Shown piece after piece: positions 12,121 to 24,500 of a DNA stretch of 64,000 nucleotides. This DNA is from Lichenostomus cassidix. Taxonomy: Eukaryota; Chordata; Aves; Passeriformes; Meliphagidae. The notes beneath the pieces were generated by a model. The model searched no databases. It was not told where the DNA came from and saw nothing but the letters and a program-made list of their open reading frames with translations. Numbering within the stretch: position 1 is the first letter of the stretch; each line of letters begins with the position of its first letter. The position numbers and the translations under genes were made by a program. Location of the stretch: NCBI GenBank assembly GCA_008360975.2, contig CM039211.1, positions 45,221,031 through 45,285,030 of the forward strand, in the 5' to 3' direction.

Positions 12121-15100
12121 GTTTACCAAATGCTATTGATAATTATTTGTATATGCTGTCGAAAATTATTAGTACATACGTATTCTTTTCCAGTCCTCAG
12201 GACCTTGTAGAAAAGTTTCTTATATATGTCAGGGGCCATTTAATATTAAATTCAGCACCTCAAATTGTCTTTAGGCAATCATCATCTGGAAAAGGTATAA
12301 CTATGACCTCCTCTGTACTGAAGTGCAACTGCTTATTGATGGCTTCTGTGGTGAAAACTCCCAAAGGTTTCTCAAATCTGCTTCCAGGTGACACATTCAT
12401 ACATAGATTTAATACCAACTTCAAATTAAAAATTTAACACATGAAAATACGCTTTCAAATTAGTGTTATTTTCCCTTTTCACACTTCAGTAAAAGAGCAT
12501 TAATGTTTTGCACCAGCTACTGCTTTGGCAATGAGATCTATTAACCTCCCAACTGATCATCACAGGCCTCCCTCACCCATGTGCACCAACAAGAACCCAA
12601 AGATAGTTCTGAGATATTTGTGTTTCCTTGTCCATGCAGGCTTCTGTTTTACTGCTGACACCACTAACAAGGATGACAGCTAAGACAAATTGTGAAAGTA
12701 GCTTTGCTTTAACACAGATTTCTGTCTTCAAGGAGCAGAAGAGACAGTATCAGCTTTTTTTTACATAAGTTACTGTGCAGCAACCTTATTAAAACATTTT
12801 CAGTCATTACCAGCCAAAGCAAGGTCAGAGCCATTGACCTGGTAGTAATGGAAGACTTTGTCTTACATTATCCAATTTACCAAACACTATTCACCCATAA
12901 GCAGATCGCAGCACACACAATTGAGTCTGATCAATCCCTCAAAGAAATTCTTACCAAAAAAAAAATCCTTCTTCATGTTTGTTATCCTATGACTAACCCC
13001 GTGGTGACACTCACTGATCAGCTCATATGGACAAAATGTAGGCTGAGTTTGATATTTTCTTTGCTTGATGAGCAGTCTCCTCTTGCATATTTATATTTTA
13101 GAGGAAAATCTGGCCAGAGTCTATAAAATTCTCCTTTTCCCATACATGACTATTCTCAAGAATAGTAGTAGGAACCTCTCTGGGAACATCTATGGAGCTA
13201 TGGGTATGGGAAAAATATTCTTCACCCCTTTGCATATAAATATGATACTGTAAGTGAATAATACTAGTATGCTTTTGCATAACTTCAGACCACATTTTCT
13301 TGCAGTTCATGTCCTCTTTTTTTTAATCTAAATTTGCAGGCTCTTACTTATATTGACTTGACTTTGTAATGTGAATATTTTATTTTCACAGGTTCTGCAG
13401 AAATGTGCCTTTTTATTTCTCCAGATTTATATTGCAATAGGAATTAGGTTATTTGTTTTATTCTCTATAGTTCCTAATTAGAAAAATGTGCATCTCTTTC
13501 TTCTTAGGCTGTGGTATGTGGCCTGCCATACATATGTTAGGAGACTTTGAAAGAATGTTATTTTTTTGTATTTTCCGGTCACAACATTTTTCCCCTTATC
13601 ATTTGATCACTTGTAAATATGATCAAGCTTTAATTTGAAATATTTCCTTTTTGAAGAAATATTTGAAATTATCAAGTTAACTGAAGATATTTCATATGTG
13701 AAAATGAACCAAAACCAAGTTAATGTATGAACATACATATATGTTATCAAGAGCTGAGGTTGATTTAGATACTCAGGTTAAATATGAAACATTCCAAACT
13801 ATTTGGGGCAAATTTAAAGGCAAGATCAATAAGAAAAAGGACAAAATGTTTTGCAGCATTCAGGAATGAGGGAAATTAATGATGTCTCAAACCTCAGTAA
13901 GGTACTTTTAGTTCCACAGCAGCACAAAATCACAGCTGAAATGGGACTTCGTGTCCTCTTTTTGCTTCTTTCCCCTGACAAGAGGAGTCTGCTCTTAGCT
14001 GAGCTCCTCTGTGGATGCTCAGAAACAGCTTCAAAGTCACCTCTTAGGGATTAATCTCCTTTGACCAGTTTTCCTACCCTGCAGAAATCTGGTGTGATAT
14101 CAGGAACGATGCCAACAACCGTCATTTCTGATCAGTTTTTCCCTTTTTTTTCTTCCATCTCTAATATGGTAGCTTGTTATGTGAACAAGCACAAATAGCA
14201 GTTTTCCAGCTTTGTTATACATTGGGGGAAGTTTTGCATCTTCTACAGTTTCTGTGTGACTACCCACATACTTACTTGGATGTGATGAAGGTGAAAGTGA
14301 AGAAAATAATTATCAAGAACAATAAAAATATTTTAATTCTCAGGAGAAATGAGCGAAAACCACAGGCCAGCTGAGTATTTTGTTGAGCTGCCTGATGGCT
14401 GCCCTGCCATACTATGCCACAAAAATCGTCTCAGTTTTTATCTGTACTATTTGTGCATTGTATCACTCTTGGTCTTCAAAAAAGACATATGCAAGAAGTT
14501 CTGTACTCCAAAATGCAGTTTCAATAGAGTCAGTAGGGGTCCAGGCAGACAGAACAGGGCATTGTCATGAACCACATTGCTGGATCTGGAGATTGGAAAT
14601 CTCCACAGGAAAGGGATTTATAAAGGTATACTTCCTGAGGAAATGAAAAATATTTTATCTCAGCAGAACCTGCTTGCATAATAAATCTCCTATAACAATA
14701 TGGTGCTTCAACGGTGGCTGTGCAACGAACAACTTCTAAGTGTTCTGAATTACTATTCAATATACTGTGGGCTGCCACTGTGATACTCAGTTGTGACAAG
14801 GTTCATTTATGCATATAGACTACAAGACCTGATCTATGGAATATGGAATAAGGGCATTTTTGTCTATACAAATTAGACTAAACCATAATGTAAAGATTCA
14901 GAAAACAGTCCAGAAGGACTATTTGAGTAATTTAATGTATAGAGAGATCATAAGAAACATCTTTTCAGACAACGAGAAGTAAAAGGGATCAATTTTTTGA
15001 GGAAAAATAATGTAATCTTCAACTGGTGCACATATACAAGGTAGTTATCTGAAAGAATGCATCTTCATGCTTACAAAAAGAGTTTGAACAAACTGTACTG

Positions 15101-16876
15101 TCTTATCACACATAAAGTTTGGACTTTTTTAGGTTTCCTATCATTAAAATATCAGGGAATATTCTTATACCATTTTGATCTGCTCCTTCCCATTATTCTC
15201 TTAATTCACTGCTCAGATTCTCATTGCTCACCTTTAAGTATTTACTTTTCAGTACTGGCTGATTAGTATTTCCCACCCACAGATTTTGCCTTGAACTTCT
15301 TGTCTTGCAAATGGCTTTTATTTTCTCAGACCTAGACCAACCTGCTGGCATTCACACCCAGGCCCATACACACTTTCTCAAAGCTACTATCATTAAGTAC
15401 TTTAACCTGTGCAGAAGTAAGGGCTTTTCCATTTACTAATCATCAGCCTGTCTCTCTTCTGCATCTCTACAGCTTTTTAACCAAGCTATTGCATTTTCCA
15501 GAACTTCTGTGAATTTTTTCTCCTATGTTGTTCTTGTGCTCTTTTTCTTGCACCTGGAAACCCCAATTTCTCACTGTTGGCTGCTTCTGCAAAGTACATG
15601 CCTCTGATGTGAAACTCATACCTTTGTTGCTTCTCTTTTCATACATTCTGCTTTGTGGAGTTTAGTTCACAATAGAGAAACTCAAAACTTAATGAATAAC
15701 AACATAGTAATTTAAATACGCAGTAAGCAGTACGTAATGATATGTATGCAAGAGAACGTAGCAGTCAATCAGCACATAGTGCTCATGACTGATGAAGCCT
15801 GCAGTAATCCACACTAATATTATCATAGGCAGTAACAACCCAATTGAGAGGATCACATCGAAATTTGTACAGGAGTAGGGAAATCTGTGGTAAAAGTCAA
15901 CATTCTCATCACCTTCAGCTTTACCACCTGCTGCCCTGGAGGGGATGCACACAGAAGAGATTAATTATATCATCATTTTTCTTGACTCATCACTGGGACG
16001 ATTACCCCCTACATTTTCTTCTTGTGTTGTTTTGTGGTTTTTTGCTTTGTTTTTGTTTTGTTGGGGTTTTTTTGTTGTTTGTTCGTTTGTTTGTTTTCCC
16101 AGAAGCCACTTTCATACTTAGAATTTTAGTGTGTTATCTTCAATGATGCATCTGAATAAAGATTTGCCTGTGTAAGTCTAAGAATCTTTTGTGCAACACA
16201 CATTACATTTTTTCATGCACCATAACGGAAAACATAATTAAAGACTGGACTTAATTCATAGCAGGGAAACCCCCCTAACAATTTATTCTACACTTAATCA
16301 AGGCTGGTTCTGCAATGGCTGAGCGCAGAAAAAGCTAAGAGGAGTAGAATTATATGCTTTGTTCTTGCTTTCCATATAGAGACTACAGAAAGCTACAGAA
16401 GCAGATAGCAAGCCTTGTTGAGAGCATTGCCAGAGCACTTCTCATGATTCAGCACTCTCAGCTCCTGCAGGCATCTATGCAAACTCTAGCTGATGTTGGT
16501 GCCACTGGAACAGTTTGAGAGTCACACTATCATCCTACTCCCATCTGCTCCTGGAAACATTGCAGAGGGTGCAGCAGGCAAACTGTCTTAACAAAAAAGT
16601 ACCTTAATATTAGGTCTCCAGCCTGAAATGAAGGACTTCCACTTGTAAGTTATCCACAGATATTTTTCAAAGTTTTGCTGTTAATTCAGTAACTGAATAA
16701 ATTGGACCTAAAGTGATGCTTCATAAAAGGCAGAAGATGCATGAATGCAAATTATGAATTGTGGTCCTAATGGTTTCACTGGTCCTAATGACTAAGAATC
16801 AAAGTATTAACTGGTTGGTTTATAAGACATTAGACTGCACCATAATATCTGGTGTTATACACCATGGATTTGCAAA
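12121..16876. other. AT-rich gene desert, no gene seen
   Basis: I see no gene or recognisable repeat in this stretch. A T/G-rich low-complexity run occupies about 16015-16100. Open frames of 60-100 codons occur on both strands (for example at 12848-13126 and 15844-16146) but none has a recognisable domain, and the last one is encoded by the low-complexity run. Confidence 0.6.
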
Positions 16877-18160
16877 TGCATTTAGTTTATCTGACAAGGT
16901 TTTTGCAGTGGAGGAAGAGGCTGCAGGGACAGACTCTAAAAGGAGAGGTTGAGGGCTGCCCCATGCCAGATACAAGTGGTTCCAGCCAGCTCCAGTGGAT
17001 CCACCACAGAGCACAGCTGAGTCCCCTCAGCCCAGCTGGTGGTACCTCCAGGAAAACCTACTTAACAAAGGGTAAAACTGTGCAGTAAATAGAGGACTGA
17101 GACAAATGTGAGCAAACAGCCCTGCAAACACCAAGGCCAGAGAAGAAGGAGGGGAAGGAGGTCCTCCAGGGGCTGGGACTGAGATTCCCCTGCATTGCAT
17201 GGAGAAGACCATGATAAAGCAGGCTGTGTTCAAGCAGCCCATGGAGGATCCCATATCACAGAAGGTGGATATGACATGAAGAAAGCTGAAGTCCATGGAG
17301 AGGCCATGCAGAAACTGCCTTAGGAGAGGAAGAGGTAGAAAAGTCAGGAATGAAGTTAAGCTCAGAAAGGAGGTAGGGTGGAGGCAAAATTTTCCAGTTC
17401 CACTAAAAAAAACTAATCTTTTTTGTAGCAGTGTGGAATTTTAGGATTCCATGTGCTTTCATTTCCCTGCCTTGTGTGCTATTGGTTCATTTTAAAATAT
17501 GCATCATGCTGTACCTGAAAACCTATTGGTGTGCCCCCTTTTGCCAATCTTCTCTTCCTTCTTCTGGGACTGGCTCTTAGAGAGCCAGCCCCCGCCCCCT
17601 TCCTTTCCCCTTAAAAGCCAGCGCCTGGGTCTGGGAGAGGTCTCCTCTCTGAGCTGGCAGCACCTACTCTGTCCCTGCCTTTCCTCCCCCCTTCTCCTCC
17701 CCTGCAACCTCTCTCCCCGTTACCCCAGATAAACCTCCCTGCCAGAACAGAGATGGAGTCCAGGTTCGTTTCTTCGCCTTACTCCGTTTCCTGTTTGAAT
17801 TTCCATGTTTGAAAGACTCGCTCCATGCCGCAGGACCCCGGGGGACGCCCGCTCTAGATCCGGTGGGATTACACGGACCAGAGACCTGGTCCAGGGCAGG
17901 CAGCCAGCTCCTGCCGCCCTCTCGGACCCTGCCACATCACTTTTTGTCTTTGCTTCTCATGATCCTACTTTATTTTTAATTGAAAATAAATAAAATTAAT
18001 CTACTCCAAGTTGAGTCTGTTTCCACTGTGATAATATTTGGTGAGTGATCTGTCAACCAATGAGCTTTTCTTCCTTATTTGATCCCTTGTCATGTTGAGG
18101 AGGAAAGGGAAGAAATTGACTGGGTTGGGGTCTCAGAGAGCCAAAGTTAAATCCAGCAGT
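16877..18160 (+). mobile_element. Solo ERVL-like LTR, plus strand, interrupted by a younger LTR
   Basis: Bases 16877-17417 carry the U3 part of a common avian ERVL LTR (a 'ggctgcagggaca...gagaggttgagggctgcccc' block, then 'aacagccctgcaaacaccaagg'). Bases 17946-18160 carry its 3' part: aataaataaaattaatct, 'ccaagttgagtctgtt', 'ggtgagtgatct'. Between them sits a 516-bp insertion plus its duplicated target. The polyadenylation signal aataaa is at 17985-17990. The whole element is flanked by an exact 5-bp direct repeat gcaaa (16872-16876 and 18161-18165), which fixes both ends and fits ERVL integration. Without the insertion the LTR is about 760 bp, shorter than the 1,052-bp relative at 31.5 kb, so it has an internal deletion. 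Confidence 0.85.
17424..17939 (+). mobile_element. Solo LTR of an ERVK-like element nested in an ERVL LTR
   Basis: This 516-bp GC-rich block begins tgtagcagtgtgg and ends ccacatca, giving the TG...CA ends of a retroviral LTR. It is flanked by a perfect 6-bp duplication cttttt (17418-17423 and 17940-17945). Six-base duplications are usual for betaretrovirus-like (ERVK) integrases. Inside are a GC-box-like cccgcccc at about 17591, a TATA-like ttaaaa at 17611-17616 and a gataaa polyadenylation-like signal at 17728-17733, which gives U3-R-U5 order on the plus strand. No internal retroviral genes remain. It must be younger than the ERVL LTR that it splits. Confidence 0.85.
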
Positions 18161-18669
18161 GCAAAGCATCAGAAAAAGGTATCTGCCCCTTATTGAAGAA
18201 TGATTCCTTGTCAAGACAGTAACATTGAGAACTCTGGAGCAAGAAAGCTGCTTAACTATCAGTAAAATACAAGCCATCTAGCATACCATGAGCTAGAATT
18301 TTATACATACTGGATATTTATTAAGTCTTACAGAAGACAGCTTTCTAGTCCCAAATGCAGTACAGTTGGAAAGCTGACAGTCAGAGTGACAATTTGCAAA
18401 TAATGAGGATAGCCTTATGCTCAATAAGTTTTGTTTTTCTCATGTTGTTCATCTAATCTGAAAAGTATGAAATGAGATGTGCAGAGATCCCTCAGAAAAT
18501 GTCCTTTCCCATTCATGATTTGAATGGGAAAGCTGTCCATTCACTATGATGTTCCTAAAAGACATATCATAATGCTTATGCTGGTACTTCTAATTCTTTT
18601 CATGATCAAAGAATGTGTGTAACAGCATATGAAGAGTGAGGCAGGTGGCAAGCCAGTCCTGGATTGTTT
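18161..18669. other. Intergenic sequence between repeats
   Basis: No gene seen. It contains a clear hairpin at 18504-18532, listed separately. Confidence 0.6.
18504..18532. repeat. 12-bp perfect inverted repeat with 5-nt loop
   Basis: Bases 18504-18515 are the exact reverse complement of 18521-18532. The right arm's cattca motif is echoed a few bases downstream. No promoter, terminator or RNA gene context is evident. Confidence 0.75.
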
Positions 18670-19190
18670 CATAGAATTGTGGGTTGGAAGCATAGAATCA
18701 CGGAATTAGGGAACGGTTTGGGTTGGAAGGGAGCTTGAAATTATCCAGTTTCAATGCTCCTGCCATGGGGAGAGATACTTTTCACTAGAATGAATTGTTC
18801 AAAGCCCCATCCAGCATGGCCTCAAACAGTTCCAGGGCTGGGGCATCCACAGCTTCTGTGGACAATCTGATCATTTACCCCACAGCAAAAAATTTCATCC
18901 TAATATCCAATCGAAACTTAGTCTCAATTTAAAGGCATTACTCATTGTCCCATCACTACATGCCCTTGTCAAAAGTCTCTCTCCAATTGTTCTGTAGCCC
19001 CCTTTAGCCACTGGCACGGTCCTATAAGTTGTCCTTGAAGCCTTCTCTTGTCTGGGCTGACAGCCCCAAATTTGTAGGCTTTCTTGGAAGGAGAAGTGCT
19101 CCAGCCCTCTTACCATCTTTGTGGGCCTTATAGACACAGTACTGCAAGTGTGCAAGAGCAGAGTAGAGCAGTAGAGCATCCTGAGATGAC
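18670..19190 (-). mobile_element. CR1 LINE fragment, 3' end, minus strand
   Basis: It begins with the typical CR1 tail read in reverse (catagaatcacggaatt...ggtttgggttggaaggga) and runs through 'ccatccagcatggcctcaaac', 'tggggcatccaca', 'cccatcactacatgccct', 'gaagccttctcttgtctgggctgacagcccc' and 'cagtactgcaagtgtgcaagagcagagtagagc'. A partial duplication of the tail (catagaattgtgggttggaag) precedes it at 18670. The copy is 5' truncated and carries no reverse-transcriptase segment. Confidence 0.92.
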
Positions 19191-20366
19191 GGTCTGAAAG
19201 AGATTTTGTACCTTTTGCAAGAAGCTGAATATAAGTCATTATATTCTTTGTAATCTAGAGAAAATTATGATGATTTCTAAACATATTTGCCATAATTGAT
19301 CAACATTATTATGCACTATAAATCAAGTCAGACAGGCCATGATTCTGTTTGTTTATATTATAGAAATTTTCAGAATAAGGAATTATCTGAGAAAAAATTA
19401 AATAAGTCTAGTCAACAACAATAATGTATTCTTTACCAGGTAAATGACTAGAAAAGTACTTAGTAGTCAAATATTGTAAAAAGAGCCTTTTTTGTGTATG
19501 CATTATAAAAGACAGGAAAGACAACTACAAGTCTCCATTACCACTACATTAAATAATTGAATACATACATTTTTTTAAAAAGTCAAATTCAAGAAAAATT
19601 GTCATTTCAGTGCATAATTATGTCAATATACAAATGTATAGAGCTAGTATGTAAAAAACCTGTCAGTTTCCAGAAAAAGAAGCTATCTAAAAAAGAATGT
19701 TTCAACAAAAGGAAAAGAACAATGTGAAGCACTTATTCAATATAACAGTTATTTTATCAGAATAAGCTGACAATTTCTTTAAAAGCATTCTATTCTGACA
19801 AATTTGAATTAAAAAAAGAAAGCCATGTATGGGAAAATTCATTCTCTAAATCATAGGATGGAGATGTATGCAGTAATTTTATTCTCAAATATAATACCTT
19901 CTAAAATATCAGTTTTTTTCATCAACCATCTCTTATTTTTTAGATCCATGTAGAGTTTTAATCACCTCTGTACTTAAAAATTACTGTACTTATGGCAAGC
20001 TTTAAGGTTTCAGTGTATCAAATGCCACTTCTTCCATTTTCATTCCTTACATACTTTATTTTTATTTTTTCATACAGCTTGCTTACCTTTGCTGTTTTAG
20101 CATATCCTGTCAAATGTTCACTTTTTAAGTTTGATCAGACTTCAGATGAATTTTTTTTGCAGTCATTTATTTGCATGCTAAGTAACTATCAAAGTGAAAA
20201 TATTTTTGGTTTGGGAGAAGAGTTGTTTTGGAGGAGGGAGGGGGAGTTGTTTTCTTTTGACTATCCCATTCCATCGGTTTTACATTCTTAGTTTTACCTT
20301 GGTGGGGCATGGTCTGGATACATAGTTTTGCATCCTTTGTGTAATCTTCCTATTCCGGGCCCTATG
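19191..20366. other. AT-rich intergenic sequence, no gene seen
   Basis: No exon or identifiable repeat is visible between the CR1 copy and the next LTR. A 99-codon open frame at 19992-20291 has no domain I recognise. Confidence 0.6.
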
Positions 20367-21586
20367 TGTGTTGGTTTTGTTTAGCCCAGAACATTAGCAA
20401 GGTACCTTTAGCAACTAAGAGAAATTCAAACCCTTCAAAACCTTTTGTGGTAGGCCTGAAGAAGTGTCTGAGGGGCTGGGAGAAGGTGTACCCCTGTGTT
20501 CACAAGTTAATTTTGCTTAGGCCAGTTTTTGCTAGTGAGTGGGGAGTGGCACAAAGATGGCTCCTGTGGCTCCTGTGTGAAGGTTCTGGAAGTTTTTCAT
20601 CAAGTCCTGCAGAGCTAATCTCTGATGGCTCTGAAAGTGATGGACATGCTGTTGGCCAAGTCTGGGCCAATTAGAGGTGTTCGTTAACATCTGTGAAAAC
20701 ATATTTAACAAGAAATCAAAACAATGTGAGCATGCACTTCTTTTTAGCTAGAAGAGGAGGAGGAGGAGGTGAAAATATGTGAAGGGAGAACAGCATGGAG
20801 ACACCAAGGTCAGTGCAGAAGGTGGGGGAGGAGGTGCTCCAGGCGCCGGAGCTGAAAACCCTCTGCTAGCCGTGGTGAAGACCATGGGGGAGCAGGAGGT
20901 CCCCCTGCAGCCCATGGAGTCCACAAGGATGCAGAAATCAACCCACAGCCCATGCCAGAGGAGCAGGTGGATGTCTGGAGGAAGCTGTGATCCAGTTGTA
21001 GTCTCATCTAAAGAGTTAAAGCTGCAAAGGCCTTGCAAGGGGGAGAAAGGTCTTGCCCCTGGGATGGAAGCAGCTTGGCCTTGGCTCAGAAGTCTGCATC
21101 TTATGGGCAAAAACTCGGCGTTGCAACAAATTCGGGTAAGCTGCTGCTTGTGAGATCAGACCCACGCTAAAGAAGTTCCCAGAGGACTGTCTCTTGTGAG
21201 AGGGACCCTGTGGCTAAGTAGAGAACCCCTCTCCCTGATGGACTGACCAGAGAACAAACCCCTTACCCTGCCCCCTGCCCATGATGTTGGTTGGAAAGAG
21301 GGAGGGGGATGAGCAGAGAAACAGTGTCTTAAAAAGTGAGCAGAATGAGTGAAGAAATGGCGTCTTAAGAGCTTATTTTTACTTCTAATTTATCCTATGA
21401 CTCTCTTAGCAACTTTAAGTTTTCAGCCTGTTTTGCCCTTCTTCTCAATGCGTCCTTTCACCAGTCTCTTATCTCAACTCATGAGTCCTGTAACAGGTTT
21501 TTTCCCTTCTTCTGCATAGCTGCAGCAGGGGAGAGTGGAGAGTGCCTCATAGGCACTTGGCATTTAGCCAGGGTCAAACCACTACA
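20367..21586 (+). mobile_element. Solo ERVL-like LTR, plus strand
   Basis: The left end is tgtgttggttttgtttagcc and the right end is gccagggtcaaaccactaca, both standard for avian ERVL LTRs. The middle holds the diagnostic blocks 'acaccaaggtcagtgcagaagg' and 'ggaggtgctccaggcgccgga', and near the end 'tctcttatctcaactcatgagtcct'. Flanks are ctatg (20362-20366) and ctaag (21587-21591), a 5-bp duplication with one mismatch. The R/U5 part is heavily altered and lacks a clean aataaa. A short AGG microsatellite (20754-20769) has expanded in the middle. At about 1.22 kb it is longer than the relative at 31.5 kb, mainly in the U3 part. Confidence 0.8.
20754..20769. repeat. (AGG)n microsatellite inside an LTR
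   Basis: Five uninterrupted agg units lie within the LTR at 20.4-21.6 kb. Confidence 0.8.
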
Positions 21587-24500
21587 CTAAGGAATTCTGA
21601 ATTGTTAAGTGTAACTTATGAGCAACGGAAATATCCCTCTAAAGGTTATAGCAGTGCCTGACAAGTGATTTATTTTAACCAAATGGGCTATCATAATCTA
21701 AAGCACCAAAACCTGCCTCCCAACAGCATTCTACTCTCCATTATTTAAATCCCCAAAATGATGTCATTCCAGATATCAACTAGTGGAAGATGAAGTTTCT
21801 GCAAGAGAAATGTGGTCCTTATCTTGTGATCTCAGGACAGAATCTGGTTTCTGTTGGAGTCAATGAATGAGAGGTGTATTCTGTTGAGTATGTTCATTAT
21901 GCAGTTGTTAAATGTGGGTGCAATCTGAAACTCAGAATGAAAAAGCACAGTGAATCTTATCAGTCCATGAAGATTCAAGCTCTAGACTTCAATTTGACTT
22001 TCAGGATTTGTTTCATAAACTGAGTAGCATAGACACTGCTTTAATTGTACTGAAAGCTATTACACACCAGAATTACTGATATACAGTAGCCAAGAGGTTA
22101 TATCTATATTTGGCGAAAGTAGGTATCTGAACCAATAAACTTGAGCTCTCTGTGCCTGTGATCACATAAGTAGAAAACCCTATTCTATCAAAATAGTGAG
22201 TTCCATCTACCATCCCCATTGAATAAATTTAATGGAGGACAGTAGCTCATTGTATACCCCTTCAAACCTCTTTCCGTTCTGTTATTAACTGCTGTACACA
22301 GTTCGGTCATCATGTTATGGCATGTTGTGTTTAAAGGACAATTTCAAGTGGAGCATTAAAAAATTAGCATATTCAGCTTTAGGAAAGTAAAGTTTGACTA
22401 TATGCTTCTCTTATTTACTCTAGAAGCTCCGTTAGACTTCTTATGGCATACCATTGAGGAGAAAGTAATTTTCTTCATTTCTTTAAAAATGCTAGCTATA
22501 GCAATTCTCCTGAACAAACTTGTCAATCTGTGTGTTGTCTGGTTTTGGAATGTTGTGCCATATCTTTTTTTTCTTCTGTAATTTTGTGCCATGTCTTTGT
22601 TTCCCTCTGTCTTCCATCTAAATATTTTGTCCTTTTTTTTTTATTATCCGGCCTTCAGAGACAGTCCTTGACTTTAAATTGCAATGAACAATCTAAGGTC
22701 CTTTCTTCAAGTTAATATTCCCATGAATTTAACTAAATTAAACTTTGCAAAAAAGCATTTCCACACTGTGAATATCCTAAATTTAATAAGCATGCATAGG
22801 AGAAATAAAAAGAGTAGAGAAATCAGACTACTTTTATGGATAATAAGATTACCTGCATCTCTGGTACAGATTTGATGACCAGCTCTGTTAAGTACCTGAA
22901 ATTTAACCACCAGTTCAAAGTTGTAATTCTTCCTCAGTTGTTTTCCCAAATCAGGGCATTTCCTTTAATAATCTTGAGCTGTAGTTTCATTAAATGCAAT
23001 TGTTGATTAGAATAAAATTATTTGGTTTGTTGAAGAACATTTAAATAAAGATAAGCAGATGTATTAAGGAGAGAATATAGAAGTGTTTAGAAACCCTTTG
23101 CTATAATATTGCAAACTATTTTTTGCTCATACATATGTATTAATAGTCATATATGTGTTTATATATTTGATGAAGAAGGCCCTATAAATAACATATAATC
23201 CTGTTGAAGGAATAGGACTCTTAAAATGTAGTTCTGCTTTGAATCCTAATATGAATAAAACCCCTTTATTTAGGTGGAAAAGAGTTCCATAATTGTTTTT
23301 ATTGTGTTATATTTTGAATGCACTTGTAAGATAACCCAAAACAACAGGTGCAAAAAGCTGTTTCCTGGGTGGTAGAAAAAGAAGAAAGAATTTCTAGGCA
23401 ATCAGAAGCTTGAGGCCACCAGACTGCAAAAAAAACCAACATAGAGGTCATAATTTTTATTTACTAGATTTTTAGCAATTAAATTTACATAAAGAGCATT
23501 ATTAAGAATATAGATTAAAGCTGTCAGTGTTAGATTCTGCATGAAGATATGTTTGATTATGATATGAAAGTAACACATCAATAGCAAAGTTTGAAAGTAA
23601 GTAAATTTACCATTATTATTCACACATGCAGTAATGTATTTGTGCTGTTTTCAAACAGCTACAGGAAAGTTAATTCCTGAGAAGTCACATAATTTGTCTG
23701 CCAATTTTATGTTACAGTGAAATAGGGTGAAATTACTTGAATTTTTTCTACACATCCAAAATTACAGTATTAAACCAAATTCTGTAAGTTTAAGGGATAA
23801 GTGATTAAGGAGCAAGTGTTCTTTTAAACAGCATCGCCTATCTCTTCAGTATCTGGGTGATATTAAAAAATTAGTGTTCACCTCCAGCAGTATTCCTCTA
23901 AAATCTGTATTTGCTATAAAGGCAGAATGTTATCAACAAGTACAAAACTGAGTAACATAAAATAGAAATGGAGAAGATTATCCTCTTAGTCTTATCTACA
24001 TGTGTTATGTCAGAGTCCCTGAATGCCAGCCAGTGGAGTTAAAAAGCAGTGTAATCTGAGCTCCTCGAAATCCTGTCAGTTTGTGTCTCTGTGCTACTTA
24101 CTTGGGAACAGAATTTTGGAGAAGGAAGATCTGCATTCAAAGCATGCTCACCAGTAAAGGTGCAATTGGCAATATAGACAATTTGAACGGCTTTCCTGAA
24201 CAAACCCTGGGTGGGGTAAGAAGCTGTGTTACTGACAGTGATAGAAGAGCAGAGTGGAAATGAAATTGCTGTTAGCATTCTCTCCATCTGGGGCATCACC
24301 TTACTTCTCACTATCATTTTCTCTAGATATTTCTCTCCAGGAGGAGTAGAAGTTAGCAATAAAGAAGCAACCACCATAGATTTCTGTGCACCTTCTGTCC
24401 ATCCCCATCCGATGGGAAAGGATCTTGTCTCCTCAAGCTCTAATAGTCAAGAATGCATATTGGCAGCCACTATACAAAAATATCTTCAGAAACATAGTTG

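Noticed and set aside
24039..24377. 112-codon minus-strand frame with overlapping plus-strand frames
   Set aside because: No recognised domain; the overlap of frames on both strands suggests local low stop density only.
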